From Erythroxylum novogranatense (lineage: Eukaryota; Streptophyta; Magnoliopsida; Malpighiales; Erythroxylaceae), in NCBI GenBank assembly GCA_029891385.1, contig CM057228.1:61387783-61451782 (forward strand): a stretch of 64,000 bases of DNA, given 5' to 3'. The position numbers and the translations under genes were made by a program. Shown here piece by piece: positions 34,341-45,624 of the stretch (position 1 is its first letter; each line of letters opens with the position of its first letter). The notes below the pieces were generated by a model, which saw only the letters and a list, made by a program, of their open reading frames with translations, was not told where the DNA came from and did no database searches.

Positions 34341-35389
34341 GAAATCTAAATGACGATACTCCACTTCCGGAGTGAAGTAGGTGACGGAACTTTCTTTTTC
34401 ACCTTACATTGGATAATGAGGGACATGCTTGGCTTATACTTAAAACCTACATCATTCCAATGTTGAAGAATAATCCCAAAAATGTATAATATTATTTGGA
34501 CACATGTACAATATAGTTAAGGCGTTAGATCAAATATTAACACGATTCGCGCAACTTGCTAATAATTTAGCGGGCATCGTACGTGAATTTCCTTTCGACG
34601 TTTGTCTATTTGAGTAGAGCCTCTTACTATCAGATTAATAAGTGTCTCTTTGAATTAGCTTATGTCAGTAAAATTTTTGTTATTAGAATTTTTCCCGATA
34701 GAACTTTTTTTAAAAGAGTTTTTCTAATAAGTCAGTTAATTGTTTAGCTGTCAATTAAAAAAATAATTTTTTTAATTGAGCTTCATACAGTAAACTGTTT
34801 AGTGACATAAAAATAAAAAGACTTTTATTAATTTTAATCGTATTTTATTTTATAATAAAATTATTTATGCTAAAAATATTTAAAGTATACTAAACAATAT
34901 ACAAAGTACAATATATTATATTTGATTACCTATTTCTTAGATAACCATTTTGTGGGAAATTTTAGATAACTATCTTGTAGGAAATAATTTAAAGAAATAT
35001 TTCATTTTCTTGTAGGAAATAAAATTAATATGAAAATAAATATTAAAACATGTAAAAAGTTAAATATATTATAATCTCAAAATAAATATTCAAGTTGAGT
35101 AAATAGTTAAATACATAATAAACTATGTATTTTATTGTAATACAAGAAGATTTGCAATATGTTCCCTCGCATCATTCATCTTGTTATTTTGTAGCTCGTC
35201 TAAATGATTTCCTTCAACGTCTTCATTTTGATTTCTTTATTTGTAATAAGTAATTCATCATCTTTATCATAGAGAGAAAACTCTTCATCCTTTTGATCAT
35301 TTAACCTTATAAAATGATGAATGGTCATTGAAGCAATTACAATTTTAATTTGCTTTGGAAATGAAAAACTTAGCATTTGACGTAAAAAA
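34341..35389. other. AT-rich region between NAP1 and the Harbinger element
   Basis: No gene. 34640-34760 resembles the end of a small hAT-type MITE (AAGTGTCTCTTTGAATTAG, then AAAAGAGTTTTTCTAATAAG), but no matching second terminus was found. It should include the NAP1 promoter (34340-34600) and possibly the left end of the Harbinger element. Confidence 0.45.
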
Positions 35390-36240
35390 ATTTACCTATT
35401 TTTTCAAACGTCAAATGTTCTTTCGATTGTGCATCTCAAAGAAGAATGTGCATGATTGAATATTTCTTTTTTTCCTTTTGGAAGACCAGCGCGTCAAAAA
35501 TCAAGAAGATGATACCTCTCACCTTTGTATGGTCCTAGATAACCTTGCATGTAAGAATATCCTGCATCTACCAAATAATATTTTCCTACATTCCAAATTC
35601 AAAATAAATAAACAAAGAAGCACTAAATTATTAAGAATAAATAAAAAAAGTATAAGTTATCCGTCACAAACCTCTATGTGGATAAGGGAAATGCAATCTA
35701 TCATTACGCAAAGCCCCCATGAAAATTCGAGCATCATGTGTTGTGCCTTCCCAACCAGCCCAAACAAAAGTGAAGCACATATCAAAATCACATACAGCCA
35801 TTACATTTTGCGTTGGAATGCTTTTTCTCCCAATATATTTTATTTGATTGGACCTTGGAACAACAAATGGTATATGTGTTCCATCAAACCAAAAGATCCA
35901 ACTATTGAAAAGTCCATGGCCTAAAGTGATCAAAAACATAGCAACTGCCTCTTCTATTGTAACTTCTGTACCTTTCTTTAATCCATATGACTTATTCAAT
36001 AATTTACATAATTTGATAAAAACATCCTTTTCCATTCTAAATTGTTGATGACATCTATCTTTATGGCCATTAAGCAACTCCATTACAAACATCCATCAAG
36101 TGTGAGGGGATGTTCTACATGGTTTTTCATATAATATTCAATATGATGGTCTATGATCATAGCAACTCCAATTTGATCCTTGTGCAAAATTTCTTCTTCA
36201 ATCTCTTCATTATATTCACGATCACCATCGTAATCATTAT
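35390..36240 (-). pseudogene. PIF/Harbinger transposase (internally deleted)
   Basis: The minus-strand reading starts near 36240 (acidic N-terminus, ILHKDQIGVAMIIDHHIEY), shifts frame near 36100, and continues RMEKDVFIKLCKLL..YGLK, EEAVAMFLITLGHG. It then jumps straight to FDGTHIPFVVPRSNQ (first catalytic Asp), NVMAVCDFDMCFTFVWAGWEG and THDARIF. About 100 residues normally lying between LGHG and DGTHIP (helix-turn-helix region) are missing. After an intron-like or inserted stretch, YLVDAGY (second Asp) and CTIERTF (Glu) follow at about 35560-35400. The DDE residues are all present but the protein is broken. Confidence 0.87.
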
Positions 36241-36613
36241 CGAAGATGACATCTCAGATCAAAATATATAAAAGATAAATAATAGGCTTATCAGATAACA
36301 AGATAACATAGCAATAAACATAACACAATAATAATAAACTGCAATTTAATTCACTACAACAAAATTAGAAGTAGCAAAATCCAAAGACATGTCTAGTTTA
36401 TTACAAAAATCATAATCATTTCATTTTCTTAAGCCATTCAATTTAAAGATCAACATCCTTAAGCTCAATAAACATCTCTCTATTTTCTTTCTTCAAAAAT
36501 AATTTCGTAGCTAACATAAACAGTTCACCTCCCCCTTTCTATTTCATTTATACTTCGTAATATGTTTAGCGCCTCAGCAATGCTATGACCAGAGCTCATT
36601 GAAGTTCTACTCT

Positions 36614-37409
36614 CTACTGCATCACATATACGATCCAAATGGTTACATAACCTTTCTGTTGCCCCTGTTTTAGTATCATGTTTCTTTCTTTTTTTTTCCC
36701 CTTTCCTTTTGTAGAAGTTCCTAGAGTTGGAATTGATGAACCAATCTCATTATTAATATTTCCAATTTTTGGATTGACAGCAAAGTCTTCAAAAAGGTCA
36801 TCGTTAAGATCAATATCAACTGGGCTTTCTCTATATGCCACATAAGTATCATTTGGTACAAAACCTAAAGGAGGTGCCCAATCTCCTTCTCCTGTAGCTG
36901 CAACATCTTTAAATAAAATATTCAACTATTCAATATGTTTCACACCTTTAGTTCGAAATTTGGTAGCCTCAGGATTTTCCTACAATAATATCGTTTAAGT
37001 TATTAAACTATCAAGTAACATTAAAACAATATAAATCTAAAGCTTAAATGCTTACCTTCAATTTCTTTTCCCACCATTCGTCACTTGCATCAATAGTTTG
37101 ATTAGTAGGATCTCATCCTAGTCTAGTTTCCTTACCTACTAAATTTGTTCAAAGCTGCCAATCTTTTTTTAATCCATCTCATTTATTTTTAAATTCTTTG
37201 TATTCATAGTTCTTCTTAGTTTCATGAGCAAACTTTGAAATTATATTTTTCCATCCAATCTTATTAAAGTGACCGTTTGGTCGATTTCCAGCTAATGTCT
37301 CTTCCACAAAAATTTTAATTAAAATTTCAAGAGTTCTATCATTCCACTCTGCTTTAATTCTTTTTTTCAATTTATCCCCACCTTGAATATCTTGGCTTGG
37401 TATTGACAT
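36614..37409 (-). pseudogene. Myb/SANT-like ORF1 protein of the Harbinger element (broken)
   Basis: 37409-37179 encodes a trihelix-type Myb/SANT domain: AEWNDRTLEILIKIFVEE, then NGHFNKIGWKNIISKF. After stops, homologous sequence continues (DEWWEKK type, about 37090-37060) to 36925-36614, an acidic region ending in the Lys-rich KGKGKKKERN. In autonomous elements this protein binds the transposase and imports it to the nucleus. Broken by at least two stops or frame changes. Confidence 0.75.
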
Positions 37410-37764
37410 TTTCTATCGACAATAAAATCCTCACTGCATATAACAATAAATTTAACAAGTATAAGGAAATATAAAAACATAACCAAAATGATTATGAAAG
37501 TTTATACATGTACAGAAATAGAATCAATGTTAAGAGAATCGTAATAATACGAAAATAGTTGTAAACATTTTAGAAAATTCAGAACACAAAAAAATATTAA
37601 GCTTACCTTAAGAACAACAAAAGCTTCTTCCACTTCTTTCAGCCTCACAAATAATTCTCCAGTAGATTGCACAGCTCCAGCAACCTCACAAGTAATATAC
37701 TGGATAATATAAAGTTACAATGTAAGCAAAAATTATTATAATACCAAACATGCTTAAAGCAGAA

Positions 37765-38095
37765 TTGGTTTGCGTTGTTTAATGCAAACCAACGTAGACC
37801 TGCGTCTGCGATAAACAACGCAGGTGAAGGTCTACGTTCACAACGCAATGCAGACGAAGGTCTGCGTTAAACAATGCAGGCGAAGGCCTGCGCAACGTCT
37901 GTGTTGAGAATCAACGCAGACCAACGTCTACGTTGATTCAAATCAACGCAGACCAATGTCTACGTTGATTTAAATCAACGCAGACGTTCACGTTGTCAAC
38001 ATAGACGTTCTGCGTTGAGAATTAATGCAGAAGAACGCCTGCGTTGATTCGTTCAACGTCGAACGTCTGCATTGTCAACGCAGACGTTCATATAG
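37765..38095. repeat. Array of inverted CGTCTGCGTT/AACGCAGACG motifs
   Basis: About 330 bp in which AACGCAGACC, AACGCAGACG and their complements recur roughly every 15-30 bp, in both directions and partly as hairpins (for example CGTCTACGTTGATT followed by AATCAACGCAGACC). GC content is clearly above the surroundings. It lies within the Harbinger element between ORF1 and the right terminus. Confidence 0.85.
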
Positions 38096-38451
38096 GAGAA
38101 TCTGGGTTTATACATGATAAACAAAATCAAGAGCTAACTTGTGTTTTGATCTGTTTCTTGAGAGAAGATGAGTTTTGTGAGAGAAGATAGTATCTTGCGT
38201 GTTTGTAAAGAAAAAAAGAAAACCATAGAGTCATTTTTAACTTTGTTATATACGGAAGTGACGAAAAATTCTCTACCCGAAAAAGCTAAAATTTTGGGCT
38301 TTTTTAAAAAGCTTCAAATTCTAGCTTTTGAAAAAGCTATTTCTACCTCAAAAGTACTTTTGAAGTTTGCAGCCAAACACCAATTTTTTTTTCTTAAAAT
38401 AGCTTTTGCGGTTAAAAAAAGTGCTTTTAGAGCCTCCAAAAGTTGAAACAA

Positions 38452-38590
38452 ACAGGGGCTAAGTTTTGGTATAATACTATGTCTATATAGATTAATATTG
38501 GGTACTATTTTAGGTAGTTTCAGATTAAGTTTTGGTATAGTACTATATCTATACCGATTAATATGGATACCATTTGGATAATTTCTTAAA
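38452..38590. repeat. Tandem duplication of about 66 bp
   Basis: TAAGTTTTGGTATAATACTAT (38459) recurs as TAAGTTTTGGTATAGTACTAT (38526), with shared flanks including GATTAATAT. It lies just outside the Harbinger terminus. 38591-39050 is AT-rich with nothing recognisable. Confidence 0.75.
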
Positions 38591-39059
38591 TTTATAAAAT
38601 AGTTTTAAATTTTTAACATAGTTCATTGATATATTATACAATTGTATTGCATCGCTTACATCAACCATGTTTCCAAAAATCATAATAATAAATAATAATT
38701 ACAATTAATATGAAATAACACTAATTTTAAATATTTTACATATAAATAATAATCACAATTAATATAAAAAGACAATCATCATAATACAAATATAAAATTA
38801 AGAATAATATAAAGTTTTTAAAATATTACAATAATACAATTTCATTATTTTAATAATAATAATTGCATCAAAACATCTAATAAAAAACAATAAATATCTT
38901 TAAACAATTTTCAAAAAGAGTTTATGATTTAATAAACAATCAAGTTGAAGTTAAACATAAAACAACAAAATTTACGATTACATTACATATATATAATTTA
39001 GCATAAACATCAAATATAAGTAAAATTAAAAGAAGAGGAAAAACAAAAGCCTATATCAA

Positions 39060-39854
39060 AATTCAATCGCTAACGAGAGGATACTCGCTATAACTACACT
39101 AACTCCGGTGATCATTTAGAACAAAATTCTCACTATTGAGAAGACTTTTATTAACATTATCATTCAAATTTAATACACCAAATGACATGTCAATGCTTTC
39201 TCATCCAAGATTATCTTTCAAGTCATTCACATCTACCAAATTCGGTTCTTCAGAAATCCAACCTGCCAAAAGATCAATATTATCAATAAAAATTAGATCA
39301 GTTGAACTACTTGTACTATTAAGACTCCTACTAAACAATTAAATTTAATTATTAGAAAATTTATCAAAATTAATAATGATAATAATGAAAATAACTTATC
39401 TTTCCTAAAACTTTAAATTGTAACGAACAAAAACAAAGTCATTCAACCTCTTATGTTCCAATCTATTCCTTTTCTTTGAGTGGATAAATTCAATTGTGCT
39501 CCAATTTCATTCACAGCATGTTGCACTCACACATTGACTTAAAATTTGAATTACGAACTTTTTCAATTCTAGAACAGCATTTTCAAATTGATCCCACCAA
39601 GAAACTGTAAGTCATAAGATAACAAAAATAGTGTTATAAACCAAATAAAGTGATAATTAATTTTTAACAAATAAGAAAAAGAAAATAATTAATATCTGGA
39701 GAAAGTTTTCATCTTTATCGAATAGCAATCGACATTACAAAATCTTCATAAGACAACTTGTAAAGCGTCATTTGTGAGCTTAAAAGATCTTGCATCGCGT
39801 CAATGCTAACAATTGTTGTAATAGTTAAAAGTATTCCTTTATTAACTGCAGCTT
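39060..39854 (-). pseudogene. hAT transposase C-terminal end (fragment)
   Basis: On the minus strand 39610-39430 reads WWDQFENAVLELKKFVIQI, then CCEWNWSTIEFIHSKKRNRL and HKRLNDFVFVRYN. This is the hAT dimerisation domain (WW.....PEL..FA..., CERNWS.F..IH.KKRNRL). Upstream, 39850-39720 holds LYKLSYEDFVMSIAIR, fitting the segment before it, with an intron or decay between. Downstream to 39060 is an acidic tail with stops. The N-terminal part is missing because the large LTR element starts at 39855. Confidence 0.78.
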
Positions 39855-40539
39855 TGTAACACCCCCACTCCCGCAAGGACTTGAACTTGACATCGTAGGT
39901 GATATTCGAGTCCGTGTCCTGCGAGGGTGGCGTGCTAAAGCACTCAATCATTCATAAATTGATATGTAATTTTTTTTAACCACAAACATTTTAGGCGGGA
40001 ATCGATACTCAAATTGAGCTCATTTCATACATAAACATTTTTAATCCACACAATAAAGACAATAAAATTTCAATAATCATTTGGGCCCTTTCATAAATAT
40101 AAAACACTTTAATCATTTCGGAATACAAATTTATACACAAAGTTGTGGAAAATACAATTCAATACAAAAATAAAGAAATGCAATGCAGACACGAACTAAT
40201 CCCGACCTCTATCCTTCACTTGAATGCTATGGGGATACTCCCGTTGGCCTAACGAGATATTCTTCTGATCCTGAAAAATATTTGCAAATTTTGGGTGAGT
40301 TTTGCAAACTCAACGAGTGACCATCATCATTGGCTCACCCAGTCACATAACACATAATTCACAATATTTCATATCCAATACAGTTAAATCATTCATATTA
40401 TACATATGCAGTGTACATGAGACCCACTTTTTATTTGTTACTTTGTTGTGATCGAGTGCCTAACTATCCCATATAGGGCTCATTGATAACTGTCACATAT
40501 AGGGCTCATTAATAAATGTCTCATATAGGACTGATTAAA
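39855..40539 (-). repeat. 3' LTR of element A, distal part
   Basis: Last 685 bp of the LTR. The terminal 238 bp match 56480-56717 with scattered differences (for example ACCCGCAAG/TCTCGCAAG types). Ends at TTAAA, the target of element B. Confidence 0.85.
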
Positions 40540-43500
40540 TGTTGGGACCCGATCCGGGAACCGGATCCCAACCGAAACAACAAAGCAGAAGCCAAGCGAA
40601 AACTGAAACAAGGAACCCAACTACTTATACTGAACGGAAACCGAAGCAAACGAAAACGAAGGGAAGCGGAAATTTCGGATCGAAAACAAAATGCGAAGTT
40701 TAACAAATCCGAAAGTAATAAGCGGAAGCAAATGCAAGCGAAGCAAGAACTAATCGAAACAAACGAATGATTCAATCGAATATAGCGAAGTTAAATAATC
40801 GAATACTTAATCACAAAGCGAACGAATAAGTTTAAAGCGGATCGAATCGAATGCAAATCGAATACGGATAGAAAACAAAGTAAGCAAACAAATCAATGTA
40901 AACTGAAATACTTTCCGACATCCGTGAATAAGCAAAGAACAGAAATGTAATCGCGTTATGAATTCCTAAGACGCTCCAAAATCCGTTATGAATTTTTTTT
41001 CTTTTCTTATTCTCATTCCTTATTCATTTCTTCTCTTACTCAAACACATTTAAAACATAACCAATGCATCCAATTTCCAAAATTACACTTTTATCCCAAA
41101 TCTTATCGAAAATTCAAGAAGATAAACGCGCTTTATCCTAACTCCAAAATTCCGCAAAGCGTAATACACTTCTATAATCTCAACAGACTCGTAATCATCG
41201 GACACTCCCGTCCTAATCCCAACACCAAGCAGTAAACACAAACCTAAAACTAATACTTCCATAATTCTCAAATCAATAAATACCAAACTCATAATTCAAC
41301 TCATTTCCAAATTCATACATATATATTCCCAAATCAACCATACAATATGTTCTCAAATTCTCCATAATTTTCTATACAAATTTCACAAATCATTCACAAT
41401 ACTTAACTTTATACACAAATACACTTTCTTTCAAATCTATCTTAAACCATAAACATTTCCATACTCAAATTTCAGATTACTCAAAACTAACTCATGCAAA
41501 TTTCAAAAGCACAAAACCGCTTGAATCGATGTCTTCACATTCTTTCATCCAATCTCCGCTCAAACCCTGAGATGGGGATGAAAGGGGGTGAGCTCTAAGC
41601 TCGTGGATAACACATTTATAAACCGATAAATAAGTAAAACATTTCTTTATAAACTTTTTGCCAAAAGGGCTAATGTTTCAAACTTTTCAATTTTTCAAAC
41701 AATTTCCTCAAACACTTTTTCATATTTTCAAACTTTTCAACTTTCAAATATTTCTCTCAAACTCTTTCCAATTTTCCCAAACTTCTCATAAAAATCTCAT
41801 TTTTCTCAGTTTTCAAAATTCTCGAATTCTTCATAAATATGAATGCAGAACATAGAAACAAATCAAAACACATAACATTTCGTAATAGTCCTGCTAGTCC
41901 AACAGAGCGATCGCATAGCCCCAAGATAAGCGGTCCTGCGTGGTCGTGAATGAAACGCATTACACTTTCCGCATCATGTCCAGTGTAGCCGTGAAGGAGT
42001 CCGAAACGGACTCCGTACACTACTGGGCACTGAGAAGGCTATACACATAGAGACAATACGACTCACCAAGGGACCTACCAAACCCACATAACACATAATC
42101 GAAAACGGAATTCAAATTGCTCAAGGCACTTTCCAAAATCTTGATATTTTTCACACACGTGTCCTCACGTATATATTTTCATTCATAAATTCACAATCTT
42201 CAAGCAATACAATACACATAACACATTCTCAAAAAGTCAATAATGCACAACCATAGCAATTATTAAAACTTCATATATAATGATGCAAATTTTATTCAAA
42301 ACTCATTTGGGACTCAGAATGCCAAACGATAACAAACTTTATTGTCAAATATTTACAAAAACCTTAATTCATCAAAATCCAAATTTTACTTTCTTTAATT
42401 TTTCAAAAGTTGCATATTGCTCACAAATCAAAATATAAATATGCTACCCACCTCGAAATGACGCTAGAAGTTTATCCCGAGCTTCAATTTGATCCTTGCT
42501 TCTTTCCTTCTTTCACTTAAATCGACCTAAACCATAATCATCCAAATTTCACATCAGAAAATACTTAATTTTCACAATCAACTTAGGAATTCACCAATTC
42601 CATTTACATTCAAGTTATTTCAATCTCCAATTTTGAAAATCCCCAATTTTCAAAATTGGCCTAAACCAAGACACTCAATTCAATCTCATAAAACATAATT
42701 TCTTCAAAATTAATCTCACAATTCCTCAATTCACATTAATTCCAAACTATTTAAATCCTCAATTTCAAAATCCCTAAATCTTAAAATTGGCCTAAACCAA
42801 TTTATCCCAATTCAATACCATAAAATACAAATTCTTCAAATTGATTTCATATATCATCAATTCATCATATTTCGTATAATTCTACACCAAAATATCTCAA
42901 AATTCTCAATCATAAAATTAAGCCTAAACCTTAATCAATTTTTCATCCAAAATTAAACCCAGTCTAAAGCATATATTTCAAAATTAATTCCACAATCCAT
43001 AAACCCATCTCATATGTCATAATTCTAAACCGAAAATTAATCAAAATCTCAAAGTAGAACAATTTCTCTTACCTCTTTCTCTTCCAAATTCGAATTTTTT
43101 TTTGGCTTGAAAGGAAGCTCTTAGGCTCCTCTATCTTTTTCTCTCTTAGAAACATCCCAAAATCCTTAAGAAAACAAGTAGAAAAATTGAAACAAAGCTT
43201 TCTCTCTCTTCTTTTCTCCATCACCCGAAACTCTCTCTTCTTATTTCTTCTTCTTTCTTCTAACATTTTCCAGACTTCTCCAGCCACTTCCGTGGCTTTT
43301 AATAGCCAAAAACGACAACTCATCAAGTGTTTCATTAAATGATGGTCAAATGACCATTTTGCCCCTCCATTATTACTTTATGCCATTCTCACTTGCGGTT
43401 CTGATTCGCACTATTAAATTGAAGGAATTTGTCCAAACTTCCTTCTCGAGAAATGTTCCTCTCACTCATACGAATCCAACGCCACTGACCGCGCTCAATT

Positions 43501-44991
43501 CCGAGCACTACATCAAAAGTTATGTGCAAAACAATTCGGGAATATCCATATTCTAACACATTTTCAAGGTACGATTATTTCCGTCCAAAATTTCACATTC
43601 TTAATCCCAGAATTGAAACTCGATGTCTTCATAAAAATTATAGCCTTATGTCTCTAGTTTAATTCAAAACAAGAATCGTCTCATTTCGATTCCCAGATCA
43701 AAAGTTATACTCAAATTACTCACAGGTGTTCCCAATCCAAAAATTAAACCCTAATCCGAACTTAATTTCAAAAATTAAAAGTCCTAAGGGCAAAATTGAC
43801 ATTTCATGTCTTCATATGATTTGTAGCCCCTTGTCTTATCTTTATTTCGCCTCAAGAATCGCTTCAATCGGATCTCTACAGATCCCGAATTTCACAAAAC
43901 ACTGAATCATGCTCGGAAAATTTCCCGACTCACTTTGATTAAATTAATCACCATTAATTTAATCTCAAAAGTTCACAAATTTCTTATAAATGAAATTCAT
44001 TGTCTTAGGAATCCAACGCAAAAGAATCAACTCAATCGGATGTCGGACGGAAAAGATATAAGCAAAATAGTGAACAAAGGTCTGATTAAAGGAGGAAAGT
44101 CAAGAAAATCAAGAGCAAGCGGCGTTCGGATGGCGACGGACGCCCAACTCATGAGGCGAGACGCCCGCTGAGGGCGAGGCGAGGCGCCGCTCGCTAGGCG
44201 AGGCGTCGCCTAGCGAGGCAAGACACATGAGGGCGAGCCTTGCCTCATGAGGGCGGGCGCGCCTCGCCTCGCTAGGCGAGGCGTCGCCTAATGAGGGCAT
44301 CTGAGGCGCTCGCCTCGCTAGGCGAGCCGTCGCCTAGCGAGGCGCTTAAACTTTTCTTTTTTTTTTCTTTTTCCTCTAAACTTCCAAAATTCATAACTTT
44401 TAATCCCGAACTCCGATTTTGACAAACTTAGCCTCTATAGAAAGCTTGAGAGAAGCTCTAAATCTTCCAAGAAGAACATAAAACTCAATTCAACTCCTAC
44501 GGGAGTCCATTTTCCGTCAAAGATACTATCCTCTATACAAACTTGTAAAAATCATAACTTAATATTCCGAGATCGAAAAATTGCATACTTTATATCGAAA
44601 AAAGATCAAAACAAATCCTTCAATTTTCATGAAGAACATCAAAGCTCAAATAACCTCTAACTAGGTTAATTTCTCACCAAAGTTTCAACCATAATAAAAG
44701 TCAAACCCGATCAAACATAAACTTTGACTGATCATAACTTTCACTCCCGATATCGAAAAATTACAAACTTTATGTCCACAAAATCTCTTAACATAACCTA
44801 CAAGTTTCCGTAAGACCATTTTATCAAATTTTGCCTAAATCATAAGTCAACTCTCAAAGGCCGAAAGTCAACTATTACACAATTTTTCATATTTTCATAC
44901 TTTCTCTTTATTTCTTGATCTTCAACTTAATTTCAATCAACTCATCCACTTGATCATAGTCAAATTGTCACTCAAGGTTCGGGGTCCAACA
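40540..44991 (-). repeat. 3' LTR of element B (4452 bp)
   Basis: Nearly collinear with 45625-49962 apart from many 1-3-base differences and a longer GC-rich block at 44118-44345. No ORF of note; frames such as 40516-40770 recur in both LTRs only because of the duplication. Confidence 0.93.
44118..44345. repeat. GC-rich palindromic minisatellite in LTR B (long version)
   Basis: Composed of variants of GCTAGGCGAGGCG and its complement CGTCGCCTAGCGAGG, forming repeated hairpins; over 65% GC in an otherwise AT-rich LTR. About 110 bp longer than in the other LTR. Confidence 0.9.
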
Positions 44992-45624
44992 TTTCTCCCC
45001 CTCTTAAAAGAATTTCGTCCTCGAAATTCATATTTACTTAACTCCACGTAACTCATTCTTGCATAAATTTCTTTCTAAACAAAGATCATCAAGCACTTTC
45101 TTACTAATTTCTTTCCAAAACTCATAATCAATTACTTTTTCATCACTTTTACTCTTCATACATATTCTCAATCTCTTCACAATTTTCACTTCCTTAAATC
45201 ATATATCACTCATATCATATCAAAACACTATATCTATAACTCATTATTTCTTCATATATGGGCACAAATTAATGGTCCATTTCTTAAGGAACCCTAATAT
45301 GGTTCAATCATCATTATGCCATCATTCTTTCATCTATATCAATTCATCACAATTTCTCAAGAAGTTCTAATCTTAATTTCCTCAACACATTCCGAAAGTC
45401 AAACATATTCTGAACACTCAAATCAAACCAATCACATGAATTCGTCAAATAGTCATACATATCAATTTTCAAATTCCTAAAGGCAATCATACTTCTTTCA
45501 TCAAAATCAAATGATCACTTAGCACATTCTCACAAATTCACTCTTATCTTTACAAACTCAGATCAATTCCTTATTCATACTCATACGCCAAGTAAGATCA
45601 TATTATCGGGCTCGATACCATAAA
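44992..45624 (-). other. Interior of element B with polypurine tract and primer site
   Basis: Minus-strand order: primer site TGGTATCGAGCC (45609-45620, complement), about 590 bp of AT-rich non-coding sequence, and the polypurine tract GAGGGGGAGAAA (44992-45003). The primer site lacks one base of the iMet site TGGTATCAGAGCC. Confidence 0.85.

Larger units (their letters stand above)
35390..38451 (-). mobile_element. PIF/Harbinger DNA transposon, degraded
   Basis: Two minus-strand coding blocks, a Myb-like ORF1 (36614-37409) and a DDE transposase (35390-36240), in the pairing typical of plant PIF/Harbinger elements. The right boundary is placed at the terminus whose minus-strand reading is GCCCCTGTTTGTTTCAAC (ending 38451). 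It is followed by TAA, fitting the TTA/TAA target preference. The region inside it (38180-38440) is rich in AAAAGCTTTT-type motifs. The left terminus was not identified. Confidence 0.75.

Noticed and set aside
35478..35924. 148-codon plus-strand frame
   Set aside because: Antisense shadow of the Harbinger transposase, whose minus-strand frame has the DDE motifs.
40516..40775. 84-codon frames on both strands at 40516-40775 and a similar one at 45624-45860
   Set aside because: Low-complexity Lys/Arg or Phe/Ser frames at the LTR B end; not conserved in frame between the two LTRs.
44109..44300. Ala/Ser/Arg-rich 63-codon frame in the GC-rich block
   Set aside because: A frame through the palindromic minisatellite; not kept in the other LTR.
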